Source: Neonectria sp. B-13 (lineage: Eukaryota > Ascomycota > Sordariomycetes > Hypocreales > Nectriaceae). From it: 64,000 nucleotides of DNA. The position numbers and the translations under genes were made by a program. Positions within the stretch are counted from its first letter, which is position 1. Every line of letters starts with the position of its first letter. Below the pieces are notes generated by a model. The model saw only the letters and a program-made list of their open reading frames with translations, did no database searches and was not told the DNA's origin. This document shows, one piece after another, positions 45,863-57,735 of the stretch. The DNA lies in assembly GCA_002682825.1 (NCBI GenBank), contig NOKP01000019.1:62001-126000 (forward strand), in the 5' to 3' direction.

Positions 45863-47578
45863 ATGTCGTCCTGGAACTCCTTCAAGGCCTTTGGCGGCAC
45901 ACTGGATGCAAATTTTCTGAAACCTGCTCTCGACTCAACAGGGCAGGTCGACTACAAGACAACTGCATCGTCCTTCTACCATTGGATTCAAAACTTGAGG
46001 CAGTCCCCAGAAGACCACGGGATTCCCAATGACAGGTCTCGTGGTATCTTGAAGCTCCTGGACCACTTTTTTCCGGAGCCGGCAGAAGGAGAAAGGCTGT
46101 ATCCAACTCGAATTTCGTCTGACGTGGGCCTCCCGGATTCCCTTCGGAAGATCATTCCTGTAGAGGTTTACCTTGGTCCCGGCGAGTCTCCAATGCTTAT
46201 AGCAGACGCACCCACTGCATTGGGCTACATATTTAGTGTTGCGAAGCCCCCAGGAACTAGCCCTCCCAGCTTTGGAGGCTACCTCCTGCCACTTGCTGTC
46301 TGCTATGCCTGGGCTACGTACCTCGCCTTTCTCTGGCCTCGCACATCGGATTCCCCAGTCATCACCAATGTGCCGAGCGAGCTGAGCCTCATTTATCTCT
46401 CCGACACCTCTCCTGCGGCTTTGAAATTCTGCTTTGGGACAATATGGTCTGGCGCAGACCCAGCAGACGCTGGTGGTGCTGGCTTGAAAGAAGACGATGA
46501 GGATGAAATGGACCGTTGGAGGAGAAAATACATGATCGAGCCGTTGCTTGCTGCTAGCTCTCTGGCCGTGAACCCGACTTGGGGTCCTGACATCAAACGC
46601 ATTGCAGCCCGGCGCCTGAACGAATACATTTTGGGAAAGAAGAACAACGATCGCCAGAAGACTCCGTTTCTTGATCCCTTGTTCGACGGAGTATTGTCGA
46701 ATATTCCGGGCCTGCCACAGGGTATAGCTGGCGTATCCGAATACATCCAAGCTATATCGGCCCTTATCAAGGTCGAATTAGTTCAGCCTCTCGCAGCCGT
46801 CATTGATCCGGAACTCCTCGTTTCGCATTCGAAGTTTGGCCCAATCCTGATGGGCTACATGGAACCTGTTTTGGATGCAATGTGGGAAACTTCCGATTAC
46901 CCAAAGCTTGTCGCGGCGCTTCAGAAACTCCTTCGGTTTTACTTAACGCCTCACATTTTGGATCCCGCCACGGGTCAAGAACTCATTCCCGGCCCGCAAA
47001 CGAAGCCAATAGTCGAGGGTGTCGTGAACAGCTTTCCGATTTTGCTCCCAGCGATGAACACAAAGATCGCAAGCCTGATTCACCACCTCAACAACACCCA
47101 TGAGAGCGATAATGATGAGCTCGCATATCTTGAGTTGCTGTACTTTATTCCGAACAACAGATCATATACTCGGAGCCCTGAATTATTCCCGCTATACGCT
47201 CTGTAGTAAGTTTTCCTAATCTTGCAGTCTCTGGAGCAATAGCTGATGCCAGGAAGTCGCAGCCAGGGAGGTACCTCTCCCTCAATTGATAAGCTCTCCG
47301 AAATTCAAGGCATCAAACTTTACCCGCGAGCCCTGGGACAGGCAATCTTGGACGGTTCATTCAGGGAGACGCAATCAACCGGCGACTTAGACAGTGCTAC
47401 CTTCCGAGAAATAGAGGGCGAGAAAGTAGAAAGCCCGGTGGTTGGTCCGCCAGATGCAGAGGGTGCTATACTAGTTCAGCTCCCGCGAGCACAACTTGAT
47501 GGAAAACTGGACTTGTACAATCAGGATGCGAAGGGTGCTTGTCCTCGAACCATGGCTTTGTTTACAGATACGGAGTAG
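45863..47578 (+). CDS. Uncharacterised protein, 447 or 554 residues
   Basis: ATG 45863 opens a 447-residue frame ending at a TAG (47204-47206) that overlaps a good donor, TA|GTAAGT. A 51-bp intron 47206-47256, with a CTGAT branch site and the acceptor GGAAG, joins in phase to a second exon ending at 47578 and gives 554 residues; without splicing the protein stops at 447. The sequence is mostly helical (SFYHWIQNLRQSPEDHG, YLLPLAVCYAWATYLAFLW, VAALQKLLRFYLTPHIL) with one acidic loop (KEDDEDEMDRWRRKY). No signal peptide or domain is recognised. The second exon is moderately acidic and may be a regulatory tail. Confidence 0.7.
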
Positions 47579-49491
47579 GGTACCCGAGTGACACATCAAT
47601 GATGTCTTCACGTAGGAATAATAAGGTGGATTCGCGTGTTTGGCTGTCTAATTACACAATTGAGTTGTTGAAGGCGATCCTCGGCTTTCTAGAAGCCGGC
47701 TTGGCATAGTCATTACAGTCTTCAAGCGCTTAGAAAACACGCTTCAATGGGACTGGAATGTTGGAGACGGATTGTTTTAGACCCGCATGTGTCATGCCAG
47801 CCGCGTTACGAATAACCTTTTACGTAACGTTGACACGTCTCAATCCAAAGAAGCAATCCGCCCGACTTCACAGAGAGAGCCATGGAATTACATCGTGGTA
47901 TCAATCTCACCGCTCACACTTTGAAAGTCACTTTTCTGTACTGACAGACGCATGGGGCTTAGTCCAGCTCCCCAGATCAGTTAAGGCAGATAGCATCCAG
48001 TCAAGCGGCCTCCAGGACTTAATGCCAGTCACGATCGGATGTTGTCACAGTACAAGTTCGTTCGCCTTGTAGACGACAGCTTCTGTTGACAAAAGTGGCT
48101 CCCCACTTAGACTCAGCCAGCCATCTAACACCAACCTCACAATACGCCCGCCCTCCCCGAGACACCCCATCCTACACAGTTGAATCTAGGCCCATGTAAC
48201 GGCCACTATCAGCCAGCCAGCCAGTAGTCATGATGCTGCCGGACCAAATTCCCCGGGTGACGTGTTTTCATGCAAATGGATGCAGCATTCCCGTATGGCC
48301 TTCGCTTCCAGGAACAAGTGTCGGCTCCCAGAACAAAGCTAACTCAATGATGTGGTTACTACCTGTCTCATGGCCTGTTTAACCTAGCTGTGCAAACTGT
48401 ATTCACACACGTAATGACTAACAGGGTTTCTTTTTCTATTTGGGTTTATCAGGATCGGATGTATTACCTCAAGTAGTTACCGCTATGTCTCGTAGTGTAA
48501 CTAATTATCCATGCAATTATCAGGTCCGTTCCTGGTACATCACTTAATTCCGGCATCTTCTTGTCGACGCGTATCAAGGTGGCATGTGATATCAATACAT
48601 GACCCTGGTTTAGATCGTCTTATCAGCCCAGCTAGCGTGGTGCTGTGCCCCGGCGGATGGGCCCGTCCCGTCTTTTCCGGCATACTAGGTGCATAGATAG
48701 ATGGCGGTTAAAAAGTGGCTTGCTGAAACCAGTCGACCCTGGCCAGTGTCAATTGACACAGGTTAGCTCACATTACTTGTCATTCAGCTCATCAATTGAC
48801 AGCCACCTTGAACCAGTCGTAAGGTTGCAACGATATGACCAGAGCGGTGTCTTGGAGCTAATGCACGCTGTTGGAAGTGATATATTACGGGGTCGAACTG
48901 ATAAATAGCTCGCTTCAAGGGTGAGAACGACTAGCCGCAACCGAAACGCTCCGCGCATGGTACCTGGTGGTAGAATTTCAGCTAGCCACAATATTGAAAG
49001 ACTCTGTTCCAGGCTATGGATACGATCCTGAGCAAAATGCAGGCCGTAAAAGTGCTAAGATCCCAGTTACAGGAAGTTCACCGTATCGCGATGGGCACAT
49101 GGGTATCGGATCTGGCGTTGCTCAGTGTCAGAGCGTTAAGCACGCCAGCGGATCCAAACTGCTTGGGTATGTTGCGGGGTTAGACGTGGATGTAATAGTG
49201 AATATTGTCGCGTGGTGACTGAAAAGAGGATAGCTTTCTGTAAGTGAGCTGTACGTCTCAACTCTCGTTTGATACAGTCAGTTCATGCTTGGTCGACGTC
49301 CTCGTTCTAGACTTAGAGTGTAAAACTGCGAAATGGCATGAGCAGAAGTTGAAACGAACTATCTATAAAAGATGTGGGTTTCCTCAGCGAATGTTACAGA
49401 AAACTCCTTATCGGCACTACACTTTCAAGACTCGTTCACATTAAACGCAACATATCCCATCAACAATTTCTTTCTTCAAAACATCGACACC
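47579..49491. other. Intergenic, nothing recognised
   Basis: About 1.9 kb with short open frames only; no repeat or RNA gene seen. Confidence 0.5.
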
Positions 49492-49854
49492 ATGGCTCAA
49501 AGATTCGCCTGGATTGTTGGATTCGGCGTCGGTGTAGCCGCGGCGGACAGACTCGGCCTCACTGAATATCTTCAAAGCACGCTACTTGCCAACTTGGTTG
49601 GGGTCGAAGTCAGGTTCGCAGATACAGCTGGACGCAGATTGACCATTACATACGACCACGAACGCAACGACCAGACTAGCTCAATCGCTGCAGCTACATC
49701 TTTGGTCGACGCGTCGGCTCGGGCGAATGTGGCGGAATTGATTGATCAAGCACTCAGGGATGCCAAAGGCAGAGGGTTACTCAATGACAGAGAGACTTGG
49801 GACATAAAGCAAGCAAACGGAGCAGTAGAGGCAAGGGATGATCAGGAAGAATGA
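49492..49854 (+). CDS. Small uncharacterised protein with N-terminal hydrophobic segment, 120 residues
   Basis: The frame is open from 49372, but ATG 49492 follows a CAACAATTTC..CACC leader and begins MAQRFAWIVGFGVGVAAADR, a Gly-rich hydrophobic segment that could be a membrane or mitochondrial anchor. The rest is soluble, with a charged helical C-terminus (ELIDQALRDAKGRGLLNDRE) ending in acidic residues. No domain recognised. Confidence 0.6.
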   Translation: MAQRFAWIVGFGVGVAAADRLGLTEYLQSTLLANLVGVEVRFADTAGRRLTITYDHERNDQTSSIAAATSLVDASARANVAELIDQALRDAKGRGLLNDRETWDIKQANGAVEARDDQEE

Positions 49855-49921
49855 GAAAAACGAAGTGAATGACGACGAGAGAATGTTTAATGATATGGAG
49901 GTCGGGAGGTATCATAGACAT

Positions 49922-50370
49922 TCAATCCATTATTGGTGCTGAATCGAATGTGGTGTTGAGGCTAAGGCTTTTGTGCTTGTGGAATAAGTGACCCCCAGAG
50001 GGAGAGGTCGGCCCTGTTGTTTCGAGCGTTTCCGCGTAGCGATCCGCGCTGATGCTCCGCACATGCTTGGTGTCAAGGCCCAGCCAGGTCTTGTAGGGAT
50101 TCAGAGAGACGTTAGACGGTAGTATCCATCCCATCAGCAGCAAAGTTGCCTGTGCCAGCGGCGCGAGGTAGATTCCATCTCCAAGTCGTACAGAAGCTAT
50201 CAAGGTTTCGCTCTTCTATCAACCTTTGAACAAACTCGCGGCTCCGTGTGGCGTTAATTTCTTACCCTGGCTCTCGTGTACAATTCGGCGCGCGCTGTTA
50301 GTAGGCTGGAGAAGCGTAGAATCGGAATTATTTGTTGTGATTCGTACGAACTATTGATATTGCGAGTCAG
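49922..50370 (-). CDS. Possible two-exon coding remnant lacking a start
   Basis: Minus-strand segments 50370-50266 and 50215-49922 join in phase 0 across a 50-bp GT-AG intron, reading LTRNINSSYESQQ, RAELYTRARKSETLIASV, GDGIYLAPLAQATLLLMGWI and NPYKTWLGLDTKHVRS. Codons are mostly G/C-ending, as in coding DNA. There is no ATG and an in-frame TAG lies directly before 50370, so the first exon is missing or not recognisable. No domain is recognised. Confidence 0.4.
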
Positions 50371-50944
50371 CTAACCAGGTCAGGATGATGAGTTAGTAGG
50401 CGCGGGGCCGTCAGTCAGTTAGACTAGTCATACTAGATAATTCAGTGATCAGATTCAGGATCCACACTCTATTTAACGAAGACCCCATCATTGAATGTGA
50501 CGAGACGTGTCCAACACAATCCATCCAAAGTAATATCGGTATATGCCTTTTTCATGCACGCCTTGTCTCACACATTCAGCAAAAAAAATTCGCACGACCG
50601 ACCGACACCTACTTTCTTCACATAAATTCATGCATCACCACTTAACACAGTTAGAAAGCTCAGTATCTCTGGGGAATAAAAAAGGCGTTCAAGAAGCTTA
50701 TCATGGCTCAGACAGTGAAACTGCTCTTTTTCGGTAGGACTGTCAACCCGGAGGACAATGTTCACTTGATGAAGAGAGCGCCTGTCGTCCTGTGCGCTTT
50801 TGAGCCAGTTGTCCCCGCCTGCTTGCTAGTGTTTCTTTTCCTCCGCGCGATCCCACCCTAGACTCGATAGTTGCCGAGATCTGGACCGCCGTGCTTTTGC
50901 CTGGAAGAAACAACACTACCGCCTGAAACATACTTATTTGTGAC
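50371..50944. other. Intergenic, nothing recognised
   Basis: About 0.6 kb, 3' side of the large AAA ATPase gene. Confidence 0.5.
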
Positions 50945-53900
50945 CTATTTCAGCCGTGATTGCATCTTCTTCCACTGCATGTATTCTTGAAACTCCTCCA
51001 TGTCACGGGCACCCTCGCCGATAACAGGATGTTGCTCTTCGACGGGAGCAGTGACGGCACCCTTTCCTACCCGTCTCCCTGTCGGCTTCTCGTCCTCCTC
51101 ATCCTCATCGCTGTCGGTTTCGGACTCGGTATCCTCGTCACTTTCATAGTGATGTGCTTGACTAGTTGTCTGCCTGAGCTGAGTTCCATAGGTTGGTCTC
51201 GACGTCGCAGCTGATGAAACTGCCGGTGTTGCCATGTTCGTGCCTGTTCCCGCCGTCATGAAGTTGTCGTTTCGCCATCCTTCTCGTCTTGCCATGTCCG
51301 CGTCTGTCCCGCCGAGTGTTCTGTTTAGGTACGCATCGAACTCTTTGAATCCGTTGGCCACAGTCTCGAATTTCTCCTTGCCAAGGGCCGGCCTCGGATC
51401 GTCTGGACTCATAGTCATACACTGGTGCTCGGTGAGGGCTATGGCGGTTTGGAATGCGTTCCGAATTTGTCTTGATTTGTCAGTGAGAGTTGACAGGAAA
51501 CATGGGGGGACAGCGAGCTACAAGTGAGCAGTGAAAAGCTCAAGCTGATAGATCACCAATGCTTCTGCGATGCAATGGTGTGGTGACCTCGAATAAAAAG
51601 CAGCAGTAACAGACTTACCTCCCGTTCCAAGTCTCGTAGCCCTCTCTCTCAAGAGTACGGAAATGCTTCTTGCTAAACTTCAAAATCTCCCTTTCCTTGA
51701 TTTTGAAAAGATGGCTATTCTTCCGGTCTTGTTCGGCTTTGGCTCGCTTGATAAACTTTTCGTACAGCTTACAGGTCACATCAAGACTCAACCTCGGGTA
51801 GAACAGAGACATTTGGATTCTAGACCTGAAGGCCGGATCAATTGCGCCCACCCGGTTTGTAGTCAGGAACAAGATCCCCGCATAGTACTCGAGGCTACGG
51901 ATGAAGACGCTTGTGACGGCATTGTGTCGCAAGTCGCTTCTGGTCCGTTTGGCAAGGAAGATGTCAGCTTCGTCAAGGAGCAGCACGCAGCCCCATTTGT
52001 GTGCGAGCTGGAAGTTGTACTGAAGGTTGTGCTCAACCTCGGCGGCCGTCTCGCCAATGTCGCCGCAGGTAATCGGGTATAGTGGCCTCCTCGTATCGTC
52101 TGCAACGCACTCTGCTGTCGATGTCTTTCCAACGCCGGGCGGGCCATGCAGAAGAATCACCAGGCCAGTACCCTTCCCCTTGACCAAGTCCAGCGCGGCG
52201 CCGATGCTTGAGCTGCCGGTAGAGGAAGACTGCGGCGTCCGAGCATTCTCGTGGGTCTTAACAAGAGCCTGAACAGTCGTCTTGTGGTTATCGGGCACAA
52301 CGAGGTCTTCAAAGTTGTTCTCGAATTCGACCTTGTCGAGGTCTGCCGATCGGATTGTGACCCATTGCCTCGACCGTAACACGAAGGCATGCACGTAGGG
52401 CCGCATCAGAATTAACTGCTCCTCGGTGATATCCTCACCTGCGAGTGGTCCCAGCATCCAACCCATTCTCCTAATAAACTCTTGGGCGTCCAGATCGTCG
52501 AGTTTCAAGTCATCAAAAAGGGCATCGCCTCCACAGCAGGAACCGTATTCCTGGTCATGTTTGCACCAAGGCATCTCTCTGATCTCCCTCGCATCCGGCT
52601 GGGTAAGTTCATCCACCGATACGGTTGACTGAAGCCGCCATTCGGGCCTCGCGTTCATTGCAAGTGTCATGTCGACGATGACTTGCGAATCGAGACTGTG
52701 TGATGGCTCATCCAGCGTCTTGCCTTTGACCATTTTGTGACAGAAGGAATCGCGTGTCACATCCAAGAAATTGTTGCCCTCCTGGATTAACCTGGCTCGA
52801 AGCTCGTCCGCATTGGGGTCGAATACCAGCGGGTAAATAGGCAAGGATGAGATGGGCTGTTTTCCTTCGAACTTTCGGATGCTGAACTTTTCGAGCTTTG
52901 GCACGTACGAGGTTCCGTCACTCCCGAGGCTGATACAATCGACGGCGAAACCATCCACAGGAACCGAATTCTCCTTGTCCTGGGACTCAAGCTTGAAGAT
53001 GAGGGGATCACGGCCGCCAGCGATGCCGACTACCATCCGCGCGTGGGCTTGTTTGGTTCGAGTGACGACGATACCTCCTCTCTCAAAAAGGTGTCCCAGA
53101 TCTGCGTACTCAATCTCGACAGCTGTGCCGTTCTTGATCAGCTCCCGTAGATCAAAGGTCGGCTTGAGGTCGACGTCCAGGAAATTGATGAGCAGCTTAA
53201 GATCTTCGCAGAGGTCACTAGCATCGAACTCCCGCTGTTCTGCCTTGTCGCGCTTGTGGTCATTCTGCGATTCATTCGAGCTTAATTCAATGCTCTCAGA
53301 AGCTTCCGCTTGGACTTGAGCTTCCACCTCCGCTAGGCTGTCTCGAATTGCCGCCTCATGCTTGACAAAAAACTTGAAGGGCCGTAGGAACACAACAGCG
53401 GTCCAGACCCTCTCGCCGTTCCATCTCTGGACTTCTGTTGCTGACAACACGGAACTTCCACTAAGCTTCTCAAGATGAGACATGAGAGGGCGAGACCTGA
53501 TCCTCAATCTTTCTGGAGTAGCTTGATGCCCTCTCCGGGAGCTACCAGAAAGGCCATCCGTTGCGTTTGGGTCCATGGGCTTGGTGTCAGGCTCTTGGAC
53601 TTCACCTTCCAGCACCTGCGATAAAGTTTTGCGAGTGTAGTTTTCCGGGATTAGCACCTCTAAAGCCGGCTGCTGTGCTGGGGGCAGGCCGATCGTCTCA
53701 TCGTTGATAGGGAAATCATTGGCACTCGACCTGTGCAATTTGTGTAGGTGTATGATAAATTTGTCCTTGGCCTTGTTGAGCTCATAGTTGTCGTCGTGGT
53801 CATAGACTCTGGCCTTCAAGTCCTTGACCGCTCTCTCGAGGTCTTCAATCCGCAAAGCCGTAAAATTGTGATGCATGATGGCTTGATGCGACCGCATGTC

Positions 53901-54230
53901 GAGATGGCCGAGGCGCCGGTTCTTGTCCATCAATGCTCTACAAAGAGAGTAGTACATGGAGCGAGTGGCGTCATCTTTGACATCGCTGATGTTTTCGCGT
54001 ACCTTGTCTCGTGAAAATAACTCGTTGAGTTCGACTAATCGGTGCAGAGCTTCGGGAATAATGTCAATGTCGATGTCTTTGTCCCCCGCTTCGGATGGTT
54101 TATTGCGGTCCGATCCATTCTCGTCGTTGGATTGGCCATCTGGCGTCTGGCTGATGGTCTTCATGGTGGTAACATGCTCAACCGAGAGCAAAGGGTTCAG
54201 CTGCTCTGGCGGCGGCGCTTCTGGCGGCAT
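50945..54230 (-). CDS. Large AAA ATPase, DUF7025-type, with coiled coil and acidic tail
   Basis: Exon 54230-51619 and exon 50945-51470, joined across a 148-bp intron so that the lid reads TWNGRQIRNAFQTAIALTEH, the motif expected after the AAA core; 1,045 residues. The N-terminal 170 residues are acidic and then coiled-coil (IEDLERAVKDLKARVYD). DUF7025-like sequence follows (IEYADLGHLFERGGIVVTRT, SSLPIYPLVFDPN). Walker A is HGPPGVGKTS at about 694-702, Walker B VLLLDEADIFL at about 750, with sensor TTNRVGAID and Arg finger FRSRIQMS. The second exon ends in a Glu/Asp-rich tail (DEDTESETDSDEDEEDE). It is a paralogue of the gene at 17923-20435. The role may be remodelling or organelle-linked; substrates are unknown. 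Confidence 0.88.
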
Positions 54231-54730
54231 AGCGACTTGAAGTGTAGCAGCTCAGTCTGCTAGCAAAATCGATTGGGTTGTTCAAGGTGAGATGGGTGAG
54301 AACGGGAAGGTAAGTATTAGGACGGGGGAATCAATAACGAGAATAAGGCTGGGCTATACATCAAATATCAGACCACACGGGTGCTTATGTCCATCCAATC
54401 CGAATGGTTAAAAAATCGCGTTGAGCAGGCTGAAGGATCGCACGCGAGTTTCATGGCACATAATTGGCGTATGAGTGACAGCTTGCCGCCTGTTAATCCA
54501 TGGCATATCCAATAGATCGATAGTCAGCTGCAGGCGCTCATGCAGTCAGCGCAAGCCTCGTTGTTCTTATTCGTCGCCGTATGACACGTGTCACCATGAG
54601 GGGATTTCAGCTCCTGCTACCATCAAGCCCGTAGGAAACTATGCCAAGGAGTTGACCTGACGCCTTCACCGGCTTTCAGGCTTCAAGTCTCGTTGACAAC
54701 TGATCATATTTTTCTTCAACGTTGCGGCCA
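54231..54730. other. Divergent intergenic region between the large AAA and the DUF7708 gene
   Basis: 500 bp shared upstream region, with no feature beyond C/T-rich leaders. Its shortness would allow common regulation of the two genes. Confidence 0.45.
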
Positions 54731-57044
54731 ATGTCAAGTACCTTGCAGGATCAGCAGAGAGAGCTCTTCCTGAGCTCTCGTGATCGTCATCCCCCAAGTG
54801 AAGCCGTACGGTACATTGAGAACAATGTTGCCCTCCCTGGCCAGCCACTTCCCGTGTTCAGTGAGCGAAGTGGTGGTTTTGTAACTCTGGACGAGGCAAA
54901 CCAACAACGGGAGACAAGGTACTATAATTTTGCTCGTTAAACTGACGCCCTGTCGTCTCGACTAACAGTCATCCTTATAGTGTAGCGCTATGGAAAGAAG
55001 TGGACGCGGAGAAAGAGCATCTCTTCACTTTGATGGAACAGGTGCAGCAAAGACTAACTAGCAAAAAGAGTGCCAGCAACCGTGCCGAGGAAACGATTAA
55101 CTTGCGCCAGTGCAACTGGAGAGTAGTCATGGAAGAAGTTCAGAAGACAGCACAACGTTGGAAGAGCAGACCAAGCAAGCAGGGCAAGACGATGATGTTT
55201 ATTGACAAGGTCGGACAGCATTCTGCAGCGTTAGAAAAATGGCTAGGCCTTCTGCCTATGGGGGACTACGGATCAAGGTACGTTGACTTGTCCTTTCCGT
55301 TGTGCTCACTGTACTTACACGTCCAAAAGTATTTGCGGAGTCTTCAAGCTGGCTATTGGGGTACGTCATGGTCCTGGGTCTCTTGCCCAGCTGCAGTTGG
55401 CAGAAGCTTTGATGTAATCCTACCTGGCTGACCTGGCAAAACACAGGCTGCTGGCCAATACAGCAAGGTCGAAGAGGCCATATTCGAAGCTCTGTCGGAA
55501 ATCCCCCGAATCATGGAGAGTGCCGGAAGATACGTCAATATGTATCGGCAAATGCGAGATCAATTCCTGGAAGAACGAACTATTGAGCTATTCCGGGCCG
55601 TCTTGGGGTTGTTGCGTCATGTCATGCAGTTTCTTGCAGACGACAAATCCAGTGCGTTCATATCTAGGCCGTTGAGAGACCGTATCACTACTTACCATAG
55701 TGACACATCGCAGAGAAGATAATCGGCAGTATACTGAAGCAGGACTCATACAAAGCAGAACTGATGCAATGTGTGGAAGACATTAAGACTCGTGTGCAGG
55801 CCGTCAATGACGAGGCCTTGCAATGCCAAGGGCGACTGTTGTGCAAAGTATACGAGGAAACTCACCAAACACAACAGGTCTTTCACCGATTAATGGATTT
55901 CCTCCTCACCAACCCGCGATTTCAAGACAGTGATTCAGGTAACTCTCCAAGCATCTCAATCAAACATTCATAGCTCCCAAACGATTCCATTTCTATCGAT
56001 TTACCTATGACGCAATATCGAGTTCTTCTGGTTCCCCAACTAATATAAAGTTTAGAACCCCATCGTCTAGAAGACGAATCATCTCGCCTTAAGCTTTCCA
56101 GTTACGACATGGTAAACATTAATCCCACGACAATTGGCGAAGAGAACGAAAACCCAAGCCTACAAGCAACGCCTCGCAAACCGCCTGACTCTCTTGCCCA
56201 GCAAAACGACCAAATGACTACATATCTTGCGGAAGCTGAGACCGCAAGAAGCAGACTTTTACAGCTTCTCCGTCATGACCCGGATAAGCTATCGCAAGAC
56301 GTTTCTTCTTCACTGTGGCTTGGTAATCAGTTGAGCGAGAAGATGAAAGCCAGAGCAGCAACTATGATTCGCCATGATATGTTCAGAAATTTTGTTGAAG
56401 AAACGCAATCTTCGACGCGTCTGCTTGTCAATGGGCGCGGGGATATCTCTACTTTGGACGGCATCTCTCCGCTCAGTATTGTGGTGGCGGAGCTGGCACG
56501 CAAGGCTGAGGAAAAGGCAGAACAAACTCCTGTTTTTACCGTCAAGTACTTTTGCGCCCAAAACCCAGCTTCGTCCTTTGGTGATCCCCGGTCGTTCTGG
56601 GATTCAGGGGCGATTGGTATGATGGCAAGTCTCATTAGCCAGCTACTCTGCCAGCTAACAGACCGAGGCATCGTTGCTGATCTATCCTTCATGACTGACT
56701 CTCGATGGCGGAAGCTCGAGCAGTTTCAGGCTAAAACCTTCCTTACCGTGTTCCAAAAACTGGTGAAGCAAATGCCCTCGGGCAGCGTGTTGCTTTGCAT
56801 GATCGACGAAATCTCCTTGTATGAGACGTCGATGCACGCGGACCAGACAAATACGGTGATGGCGAAGCTCGTGCAGCTGACAGACAATACGAAGAGTGAC
56901 GGGCATCCGGTTTTCAAACTGCTAGTGACCAGTCACGATCGCGCTTTGGACGTGTCCGAGCAGTTCTTTCTCCACACTCTTGACTTGCAGGAGGACATCG
57001 AGGCGGATGATGAGGTCGAGTGGACGATCTCAACTATGGCGTAG
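54731..57044 (+). CDS. DUF7708 STAND-like NTPase, six exons
   Basis: Exons 54731-54918, 54981-55277, 55330-55360, 55447-55651, 55714-55938 and 56056-57044 all join in phase, 644 residues. The start is MSSTLQDQQRELFLSSRDRH. The DUF7708 helical domain follows: VALWKEVDAEKEHLF, FIDKVGQHSAALEKWLGLLP, SICGVFKLAIGAAGQYSKV, AIFEALSEIPRIMESAGRYV, FLEERTIELFRAVLGLLRHV. After a linker comes an NTPase-like region with LLVNGRGD at the Walker A position, lacking the GK[ST], and LLCMIDEISLYE at Walker B. This DUF7708-plus-NTPase layout is common in fungal STAND proteins, often with ankyrin or WD repeats; here no repeats follow and the chain ends after a short acidic tail. Confidence 0.82.
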
Positions 57045-57184
57045 GTATGGAAAATGGCCATTGAAGACCACGAGGAATTCTTTTATTTCTCTAGGCACCT
57101 GAATATCAATATGTACCTTACTTCGAGAGATAAAATTTACATTACTACCTTGTTCCAATAAATCAACAAAATCCTAGCAGAACC

Positions 57185-57642
57185 TTAATTGTTGTTCCCC
57201 CCTGAATCTACTGAAACAAGAAGCCCAATTCTAGCCTCCAAAGACATCCTATCATTAAACCCCTTTCCTCTTAGCCCCTGCTTTTGCAACGTGCCCGAGA
57301 GCAGATTGATAATATTGATAATATTCCTCGCCGTATCTGACTTTTCCCCAAGACACCACAGAGCCCGAATACAACACTCCGCCCACCTGAGGCTATTCTC
57401 AAGTGCCTCGCTGTTATGTCCCAAGAGCTCAGACCAGTGGTGATATGTATAAAAACAGCCGTATCGCACTTGCGTCAGCATACTAATAAGTCACGCTGCG
57501 CCACAGGCGTGGACATGTGCCATTTAATAGTCTTATTACCTTTTTCCGTACTGAACTCTATTCCAAAAGTGCGAATCAGTAGCCTATTGAGAGCATCAGC
57601 CCTAAGACACAGCCGAGCCTTGATAAAATCCTCAAAGTAGAA
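57185..57642 (-). pseudogene. Coding remnant, family not recognised
   Basis: From an acceptor GGATAG the minus strand reads FYFEDFIKARLCLRADALNR and LLIRTFGIEFSTEK. After a break it continues in another frame as HHWSELLGHNSEALENSLRW, AECCIRALWCLGEKSD and NIINIINLLSGTLQKQGL, ending at 57185. No in-phase intron joins the two parts, so a frameshift is likely. The helical pattern resembles the end of a fungal regulatory protein, but this is not firm. Confidence 0.35.
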
Positions 57643-57735
57643 CTATCCTGGCTTATATTCATATGTATGTTTTATAATGTGAGAAAAACAACTTGAGAAG
57701 ATAGCTAGTCTGCTGCTGTGTCAACGCCCGGTCCG

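Noticed and set aside
50945..51418. Separate 157-residue acidic protein on the minus strand
   Set aside because: It is the second exon of the large AAA ATPase: splicing 51618-51471 restores the lid motif NGRQIRN and continues into this frame.
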